Assembly: GCA_017431185.1 (NCBI GenBank)
Contig: JAFRLP010000141.1
Location: forward strand, 1-5,092
Direction of reading: 5' to 3'
Source of the DNA: Victivallales bacterium
GTDB lineage: Bacteria > Verrucomicrobiota > Lentisphaeria > Oligosphaerales > Oligosphaeraceae
Length of the DNA: 5,092 bases
Below, one piece after another: positions 1 through 5,092 of the stretch. The position numbers and the translations under genes are program-made. The stretch's first letter is position 1. Each line of letters begins with the position of its first letter. The notes under the pieces are model-generated. The model did no database searches, was not told the DNA's origin, and saw nothing but the letters and a program-made list of their open reading frames with translations.

Positions 1-107
1 GAGACCTGCCGCTTCTGCTCAAGGTCGCAGACTCGATGCCATGCTCGGGAATCCCGTGGCTTGGCGGGAGGAAACTGGAATTTTCAGGAGCCACGGTCTC
101 GTGATTT
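1..107. other. Intergenic flank with inverted repeats, no convincing gene
   Basis: This stretch lies downstream of the GH39-like gene. It contains few stop codons: two plus-strand frames run from the left edge to stops near 109-129, and a minus-strand frame opens with GTG at 94-92 and stays open to the left edge (it would begin V-A-P-E-N-S-S-F-L-P-P). None has a good ribosome binding site or a recognisable product, so no gene is called. Two inverted repeats are visible. GAGACC at 1-6 is complementary to GGTCTC at 95-100, and an 8-base pair of arms lies at 54-61 and 89-96. The two use the same bases 95-96, so they are alternative pairings. The content could be a non-coding repeat element or the start of the next gene; the left edge cuts off the answer. 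Confidence 0.45.
54..96. repeat. 8-bp inverted repeat, possible stem-loop
   Basis: CCGTGGCT at 54-61 is perfectly complementary to AGCCACGG at 89-96, with a 27-base spacer. Inside the spacer GAAA (71-74) can pair with TTTC (82-85), so a longer two-part stem-loop is possible. On the plus strand the 3' arm is followed 8 bases later by five T residues (105-109). On the minus strand, the direction of both genes, the arm is followed by GATTCCC and no T-run. It is therefore not a standard intrinsic terminator for the operon. It might end transcription of a plus-strand gene beyond the left edge, or belong to a dispersed repeat. Chance occurrence cannot be excluded. Confidence 0.35.
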
Positions 108-1412
108 TTAGGGTGGATTATTTGCCGTGAAAATCTGTGATTCATCGTTGGTCATGATGATTTCCGCATCCGCAGGGTTCGCGCCCTCGAATTCGAACGC
201 GGTTTCGACCTCCTCGCTGCCGGCATTCACCAGCAGAAGCACTTTCCGTTGGCCGTCCGATGCGCCGCAGACCACGATCTGCTCATGGTCGGACGATGCG
301 CGGACCTGCTGCTTGAGACGATAGGCGTCATCGAACATCTTGAACGGAAAATAGGCCAAATATGGTTTCCAGGTGTCCGGGTTGAAGAGACCGCTGAATT
401 TGCTGCTTCCGATTCGGGCGTCATAGTAATTGAGCATCCAGGTCTGGGAACAGTTCTGCATTTTGAGCATCATCTCCAGGACTTTTGCCGCTGCCATGGC
501 AGTTTTGCGCTCCTTCGGGAAATACCAGGTGGTGTTCCATTCGTTCTGGATGTCCAGAGTTCTGCCGAAACCGTACTTTTCCAGCAGCCGACGTACCATG
601 AAGGAGCTTTTCACCGTCCGCTCTGGAGAAACATAGCTGTGCCAGGAGAAGAAGTCCAGCGGAGCGCCTTCCCTGCGGACATGCTGGAGGAACTGGTGCG
701 CGAACCGATGGACGCCTTCCGGACGGGTTTTCGGGGGATCGGTTTTCATTTCCAGGTCGCTCTCTTCAAAATGGTGGAATCCCCAGGAGGAATAGCCGCC
801 GATCTTGATGGCATCCCCGAAACATCCTTTCAAGTGCTTGGCCGCAGTCACGTATAGTTCGCAGAACTGTTCTGGCGTGCCGCGCCACATGAAGGATTTG
901 CCGCCCTCGAAGAATGCATCGTCCGGCTCGTTCCAGATTTCCCAGAAACGGATGTTGTAATGGAACCCGTCTGCCCAGCCTTCATTGTAATGACGGATGA
1001 TGTGCTCGCAGATCCGCGCCCACTTGGCAAAGTCCTTGGGCGGGAAGATATGCCAGGCCTTGATTTCTGGATAATTCTCAATGGTCACCCCAAGACGGTA
1101 GAATGGCTCGACGCCCTGTTGGACAAGAGCGCTGATGATGACATCCGTGAAACCAAACACGTAGGAGGACGGATCATTTTCATCCGCATCGAAATCAGGA
1201 AACACATTGGGGATGTCAACAAACCTGTTGCTTCCGAATGCTCCCTGTACATCATGGAGACGTGAAAAGGGGATTCCCGCCTCGCCGAGGTAATGCATCA
1301 GGCTGTCATTGGTCTGCATCATCGGTGGCTGGCCGACCCCGTGCATCGGCCGCATCTCTCCTGTCGCGGAGTTGAAGTCCGCAGTCACTTTTGCCGTTCT
1401 TTCTGTCGTCAT
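108..1412 (-). CDS. Glycoside hydrolase, clan GH-A, GH39-like (beta-xylosidase/iduronidase type)
   Basis: This 434-residue protein is a probable retaining glycoside hydrolase with a (beta/alpha)8 barrel. The first strand region carries G-I-P-F-S-R-L-H (46-53), matching the 'R-x-H' segment early in GH39 barrels. I-W-N-E-P-D (159-164) holds the likely acid/base Glu162, and W-H-S-Y (257-260) is a typical active-site strand. I-Q-N-E-W-N (288-293) holds the likely nucleophile Glu291. Residues from about 366 to 425 look like the short beta-sandwich that packs against the barrel in GH39, GH51 and GH30 enzymes. At 434 residues it is somewhat shorter than the roughly 500 of well-known GH39 xylosidases. 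No signal peptide or membrane segment is seen, so it is probably cytoplasmic. The ATG at 1412 is supported by AAAGGA five bases upstream, and the stop is TAA at 110-108. It follows the large hydrolase gene by 9 bases and is probably co-translated with it. The clan is well supported. The family is likely but not certain, and the substrate (xyloside, uronide or another glycoside) is unknown. Confidence 0.82.
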   Translation of the reverse strand: MTTERTAKVTADFNSATGEMRPMHGVGQPPMMQTNDSLMHYLGEAGIPFSRLHDVQGAFGSNRFVDIPNVFPDFDADENDPSSYVFGFTDVIISALVQQGVEPFYRLGVTIENYPEIKAWHIFPPKDFAKWARICEHIIRHYNEGWADGFHYNIRFWEIWNEPDDAFFEGGKSFMWRGTPEQFCELYVTAAKHLKGCFGDAIKIGGYSSWGFHHFEESDLEMKTDPPKTRPEGVHRFAHQFLQHVRREGAPLDFFSWHSYVSPERTVKSSFMVRRLLEKYGFGRTLDIQNEWNTTWYFPKERKTAMAAAKVLEMMLKMQNCSQTWMLNYYDARIGSSKFSGLFNPDTWKPYLAYFPFKMFDDAYRLKQQVRASSDHEQIVVCGASDGQRKVLLLVNAGSEEVETAFEFEGANPADAEIIMTNDESQIFTANNPP

Positions 1413-1417
1413 GTCAA

Positions 1418-1423
1418 TCCTTT
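1418..1423 (-). promoter_or_regulatory. Shine-Dalgarno site overlapping the upstream stop codon
   Basis: On the minus strand AAAGGA (1423 to 1418) lies five bases before the ATG at 1412, and its first two A residues are the last two bases of the TAA stop (1424-1422) of the large hydrolase gene. This fixes the start of the GH39-like gene. A ribosome finishing the upstream gene would stop on top of this site, which points to translational coupling. No promoter is visible between the genes, and there is no room for one. Confidence 0.75.
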
Positions 1424-4400
1424 ACCAAATCAGTTCAAAAGCCTCGAAGTTAAGGTATCCTTTCCCGCCGGCCAACGAGTAGTTTTCCAGATTTCCATCC
1501 ACCATCCGATTTCGCCCGATGTTGAAGCGGGACGTCGGCTCGCCATCGCCGAAGACCGTGATGGGGATGGCCGCTTCAATCCAGGCGGTTTTCTCGTCAA
1601 TCCTGGTTCGGCATTCCACGGATGCCAGCTTTTGTCTGGGGGAACCGACTTTGCTGTCGCTGCACCATTCCTGGTAGCTGTCGCCCGTTACCGACCAGAT
1701 GAAATGGGTGAAGGCGGTTTTGCTGTCGCGGTTGCGGATATAGAGTTCAATTCCGTCTGCAAACCAGACTTTTCCCACTGAAGGGCCGGTGAAACCCTTC
1801 TCTGCCGGTTCTTGCAGTTCCGCCAGGAGATAGAGGAATCGTTCATCCCGGAACAGTCTGACTTTGGTAGCCGGAGCCTTGATTCCAGCCGCATTGAGAC
1901 GGTAAAAGGTGTCAAGGATCGGTGCATTTTGCCAGACCGGCTCATCGCCCTTGCCGTCGATGGTGATTTCGTCCTTTCCCCTCGGCAGTTCGACTTTCCT
2001 GAGTTCAGCGTTTTTGCCGCCCCGTACAAAATAGGGTTTCGCGACACTGGCGTTTTGCGGAAGTTGCTCGGTTGTCTCCAGTATTTCCGCCTGGAAATGC
2101 CGGTCAGGCTTGAACATCGACCAGAGCAGGCTGAAATAGACCTTGCCGTTCCACGTTGCCGGCGCACCGAGTTCCTTCAGGTCCAGCCAGAAAACCTCTT
2201 CCTGCTTTCCGCTGACGGCAAAATCGGAGACCGAGGCGATGACATCCGGAACACGCTGCGCCCCCCAAGCTGGTTTTTTTCCCTTGAAACGGTCGGTTGT
2301 GCTGCCGCCGGTTCCAGCCAGAACCCGTTTTACATATTCCCCGCTGCCATCTGCGAAATCAATGACCAGACCGAAGAAGGCGGCTGGATTTTCCCAACGG
2401 ATATGCGGCATTTTCTTTCCGCCGGCTCCGATGCCATTGATGCAGAAATACCAGAGATTGCCTTTCAGACGGATTTTTGCATAGCGTTTGAGGTCACATT
2501 CAAAACCGGCGGCCAGGTATCCCCAGTGTGTGCTGGGCATGGGGTTGACCTCAAGGCGCACCGTCCGCCTTGCCGGGTCGGCCGTAGCGGTTCCAGAATT
2601 CTCCACAACGGATGAATGCCATCCATCTCCGGAATCGGAAATCTGTTTTTGCGGTGCAAGGAAAGTCCAGCGGCCCACTTTCGGCACACCCTGCTTCAGG
2701 TCGAATTGTGCCTCGGCAAGTTTCTTGCCTGCCGCATCGTAGGCAGCGGCGGAATACGTACCGCCTGTAACACCGGACGGCACCGCGATTTTCGCATTTG
2801 CCCCAGTCTTGCTCCACACCATGTCGCCTGCATTGGTGACTGCCAGCAGGGCATTTTCCACGGCAGGCGTCAGGGACAGCTCCAGTATCTTACCAGACTT
2901 TTGGACTGTCAGGCGGTAATCTGCCGGAGGTGCGGATTCTGCCTCCGCATAATTCACGCGGATGCCGTTTTGCCCTTTGGAAACCGGGATAAGCACCAGA
3001 CGGGTTCCGGCGTCCGCCGCCAGATTGTAATGGACCGCCTGGCCGTTGACAGTGACGGAACGGACTGTCTTCTCCTTTGGAATCAAGGCCGCAATTTCGG
3101 CGGAAGTGCGCTCGGATGAGACTTCCAGTTCCAGATCTCCCTGCGGTGCAAAGGCTCCGGAGACCCGGACCCCCAGCGTGTCATCCAGCCAGAGCTGATT
3201 GCGCAGTTCATCGACGCTGTAAACCACTGCAGGGGTCTGTGTCACATACCAGAGTTTGAGTTGGTTGCCTGGCAGCTCAAAAGTTCGTTCAACACGCTTG
3301 CTCCAGGGAGTTGAACCCAGGTATTCCGGCTCCACGATGAAATCGCTGGCCCAGCGCGAGGCTCGGTAATTGCTCTCACGTTCAGGTTCCCCCAGAAGTC
3401 CCTTGTGGAGCTTGTGGTCGCGCAAAGAAAAACACCAATGATGGATTGGACGGTCCGGGACGGTCAGACCCAGCGGGGCGGCGTCTGCGGACACCTTTTG
3501 GCGGATGGTTCCCGCTTCGTGGTTTTTCAGGAAAAGCCAGCCAGAGGCCCCGAAGGTCAGCGGCATGGCCTCCAGGGATTCCGACGGGGCATGGCGCCAA
3601 TTGGGCATGAGGTTGGCATTGACCAGTTTTGCCCAGCGGCTCTGATGCCAGGCGCTGATGAGCGCCGCATCCAGTCGTCGGTCGCTTGACCCGCCGAAAG
3701 CCAGTCCCAGACCGATTCCGACTGCATACTGGCGGTAGGCCGTGTCAACCGCGCCTGGCAACCAGTAGATGTAAAGCGGGTTCACCAGAGAATCCGCCCT
3801 CTGCCAGAGTTTGAATTTCATCATCCAGGTTGCGCCATCGCGCCAGTTGGTCGTAATCAGGCCGCCGAAACTTTCCAGGAATCCGAAATCGGCCACGGGA
3901 TATTGGGGATTGTTGCAGAAGAAGGAACGTTGCGGGTTGTCCTTCTGGATGGCGGTGCGCACCCGGCGCAACACCCTGTCCCAGGCATCCGGCGGGTTCA
4001 TCCGCATATTGTACCAGTCCACGGTGGCGGAGGAGCCGCCGCCGTCCAGATACCAGATGTCATGGCCGTAGCGGTTGATGAACCTGGTCAGGGAATCCAC
4101 CAGTTCATCGGCGGACTCCGGAATGCTGACCAGGCGGGTGTAGTTGATGCCGCACCCCGGAAAGAAGGAAAGCTCTTTGCCATCGACATCCTTGGTGATG
4201 AACCATTCTGGATGTTTCTGGAACAATTCGCTGGTCTTGGAGGTGCTCCACAGCCAGGTGTATTGCCAGATTTTGGCATTGGGCACACTGCGGTGGATGG
4301 CTTCATTGCGCTCGCGCATCCCGTCGGCGCTCATGCGTCCGCCGAAAAGATTGCGGACATCCCCGCTGACCGGAAAATCGCCCCAGTTGAAGTCGCTGTC

Positions 4401-5092
4401 CCATGCGCCATACACGATGTGCCCTTCGCGGATGAGGCTTGCCATGTGTTCCACATAGCGCTTGCCATTGGTGCCGAAAAGGCCGTCCCATCCCTGGGAG
4501 ATGTACATGCGCCACATCTTCAGCCATTCCGGCCGTTTGATGGCGCTGTAATACTCTCTCACCTCGTTTTGTGCCAGATAGCGGTCAAAGGCCTGCGTGA
4601 CATCCCCCGGCGCAACCAGGACATGGGTGGTGACGGCGCCCTTGGAGCCGGGGCGGTCCAGCAGCCAAATGCCGTCGGAGAGGCGGAAACCAGTGGCGGT
4701 GAACACGGTGGCACGGGAATCAAACAGCTCCACCGAACCGGTGCTGGCGCCCAGGTGGGTGTATTCATCGTTGTAACGGTGGCGATAGGCAAGAATGGCG
4801 GTTTTTTCCCTCGGATTCTCAAAGACGAGAGTCGAATTGTTCAATGCGGGAAAATCGAATGCCACCTCGGAAGCGAACTTATGTTGCATCGTGTGACCGG
4901 TTCCCCAGGTCTCGTAGAGCCCAGGCGCCCGAAAATCCTTCGGAAACACCACTGCCAGGGCTGAATAGGCGATTCTCTTTTCATCCATTCCGTATTCAAG
5001 CTGGACACGGCGCGCGAAATTGCCATTGGCGAAAAACCACTTTTCGGAACACGACACGCCGGACAGAGCCGGATTTTCGAGCAGGACTCTCA
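1422..5092 (-). CDS. Large modular glycoside hydrolase-like protein with C-terminal CBM9-like domain (5' partial)
   Basis: The frame is open to the right edge, giving at least 1222 residues. A GTG at 5057 is the first start-type codon past the edge region I would consider, but it has no ribosome binding site, and the 11 codons before it (R-V-L-L-E-N-P-A-L-S-G) read as ordinary protein. The true start is at or beyond the edge. Residues below count that GTG as 1. About 1-165 is beta-rich, like the N-terminal sandwich of clan GH-D enzymes. About 170-480 looks like a TIM barrel, with Y-G-A-W-D (216-220), W-Y-L-D-G-G (335-340; Asp338 a candidate nucleophile) and F-L-E-S-F (393-397; Glu395 a candidate acid/base). 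About 490-790 holds further beta modules, including an N-G-I-R-V-N-Y strand (697-703). About 795-1000 is another beta-sandwich-like region. About 1021-1211 is CBM9-like: I-D-G-K-G-D-E-P-V-W (1033-1042), F-L-Y-L-L-A-E (1074-1080), D-G-I-E-L-Y-I (1101-1107), F-N-I-G-R (1178-1182). Such domains bind sugars or line outer-surface enzymes. I infer polysaccharide or glycoside hydrolysis; the exact GH family and substrate are not recognised, and export cannot be judged without the N-terminus. It precedes the GH39-like gene in the same operon. Confidence 0.72.
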   Translation of the reverse strand, partial: RVLLENPALSGVSCSEKWFFANGNFARRVQLEYGMDEKRIAYSALAVVFPKDFRAPGLYETWGTGHTMQHKFASEVAFDFPALNNSTLVFENPREKTAILAYRHRYNDEYTHLGASTGSVELFDSRATVFTATGFRLSDGIWLLDRPGSKGAVTTHVLVAPGDVTQAFDRYLAQNEVREYYSAIKRPEWLKMWRMYISQGWDGLFGTNGKRYVEHMASLIREGHIVYGAWDSDFNWGDFPVSGDVRNLFGGRMSADGMRERNEAIHRSVPNAKIWQYTWLWSTSKTSELFQKHPEWFITKDVDGKELSFFPGCGINYTRLVSIPESADELVDSLTRFINRYGHDIWYLDGGGSSATVDWYNMRMNPPDAWDRVLRRVRTAIQKDNPQRSFFCNNPQYPVADFGFLESFGGLITTNWRDGATWMMKFKLWQRADSLVNPLYIYWLPGAVDTAYRQYAVGIGLGLAFGGSSDRRLDAALISAWHQSRWAKLVNANLMPNWRHAPSESLEAMPLTFGASGWLFLKNHEAGTIRQKVSADAAPLGLTVPDRPIHHWCFSLRDHKLHKGLLGEPERESNYRASRWASDFIVEPEYLGSTPWSKRVERTFELPGNQLKLWYVTQTPAVVYSVDELRNQLWLDDTLGVRVSGAFAPQGDLELEVSSERTSAEIAALIPKEKTVRSVTVNGQAVHYNLAADAGTRLVLIPVSKGQNGIRVNYAEAESAPPADYRLTVQKSGKILELSLTPAVENALLAVTNAGDMVWSKTGANAKIAVPSGVTGGTYSAAAYDAAGKKLAEAQFDLKQGVPKVGRWTFLAPQKQISDSGDGWHSSVVENSGTATADPARRTVRLEVNPMPSTHWGYLAAGFECDLKRYAKIRLKGNLWYFCINGIGAGGKKMPHIRWENPAAFFGLVIDFADGSGEYVKRVLAGTGGSTTDRFKGKKPAWGAQRVPDVIASVSDFAVSGKQEEVFWLDLKELGAPATWNGKVYFSLLWSMFKPDRHFQAEILETTEQLPQNASVAKPYFVRGGKNAELRKVELPRGKDEITIDGKGDEPVWQNAPILDTFYRLNAAGIKAPATKVRLFRDERFLYLLAELQEPAEKGFTGPSVGKVWFADGIELYIRNRDSKTAFTHFIWSVTGDSYQEWCSDSKVGSPRQKLASVECRTRIDEKTAWIEAAIPITVFGDGEPTSRFNIGRNRMVDGNLENYSLAGGKGYLNFEAFELIW

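Noticed and set aside
1..94. Start of a third minus-strand gene at the GTG at 94-92
   Set aside because: Only about 31 codons are visible, no good ribosome binding site precedes it, and the sequence is dominated by inverted repeats. It cannot be decided without the bases to the left.
54..109. Intrinsic terminator for the two-gene operon
   Set aside because: On the minus strand the inverted repeat has a long loop and no T-run after it. The T-run is on the plus-strand side, which is the wrong direction for these genes.
249..857. A 202-residue open frame on the plus strand, antisense to the GH39-like gene
   Set aside because: It covers the region encoding both catalytic glutamates of the GH39-like enzyme and has no recognisable motif of its own.
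1812..2615. A 267-residue open frame on the plus strand
   Set aside because: It is antisense to the beta-rich and CBM9-like part of the large hydrolase, which is the real gene there, and shows no domain signature.
3903..4964. A 353-residue open frame on the plus strand, antisense to the large hydrolase
   Set aside because: It lies wholly opposite a well-supported coding frame with recognisable domains, its translation shows no family motif, and long antisense frames are expected in G+C-rich coding DNA.
5055..5057. GTG as the start codon of the large hydrolase
   Set aside because: No Shine-Dalgarno sequence precedes it, and the frame continues upstream to the window edge with protein-like sequence, so the real start is probably at or beyond 5092.

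Overview
The window holds two large genes on the minus strand, read from right to left, and a short non-coding flank at the left edge. The upstream gene (5092 to 1422, 5' end outside the window) encodes a protein of at least 1222 residues. It looks like a modular glycoside hydrolase: an N-terminal beta-rich region, a TIM-barrel-like catalytic core of the clan GH-D type, several beta-sandwich modules and a C-terminal CBM9-like domain. The downstream gene (1412 to 108) encodes a complete 434-residue clan GH-A enzyme, closest in appearance to family GH39 (beta-xylosidase / alpha-L-iduronidase group), with both catalytic glutamates in recognisable motifs.

Only 9 bases separate the two genes, and the Shine-Dalgarno sequence of the second overlaps the stop codon of the first. 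They are therefore very probably one transcription unit with translational coupling. Together they suggest a small glycan-degradation locus. The GH39-like enzyme has no export signal and so probably works inside the cell on short oligosaccharides or glycosides. The location of the large enzyme cannot be judged because its N-terminus is missing. The substrate is not readable from the sequence, and no transporter, regulator, sulfatase or SusC/D pair is in view to help.

The moderately high G+C content, the AGGA-type ribosome binding site and the very large hydrolase ending in a CBM9-like module suggest a glycan-degrading bacterium. The style fits the Planctomycetes-Verrucomicrobia-Lentisphaerae group, with Lentisphaerae (Victivallis-like) as the best guess. 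This is an inference from style, not from a marker gene.

Bases 1-107 carry no convincing gene but contain two inverted repeats. They could be part of a terminator-like structure or of a dispersed intergenic repeat that continues to the left. No RNA gene, CRISPR array, mobile element or promoter was found. Nothing here clearly amounts to a new multi-gene system; the least familiar element is the large hydrolase, whose exact family I cannot name.
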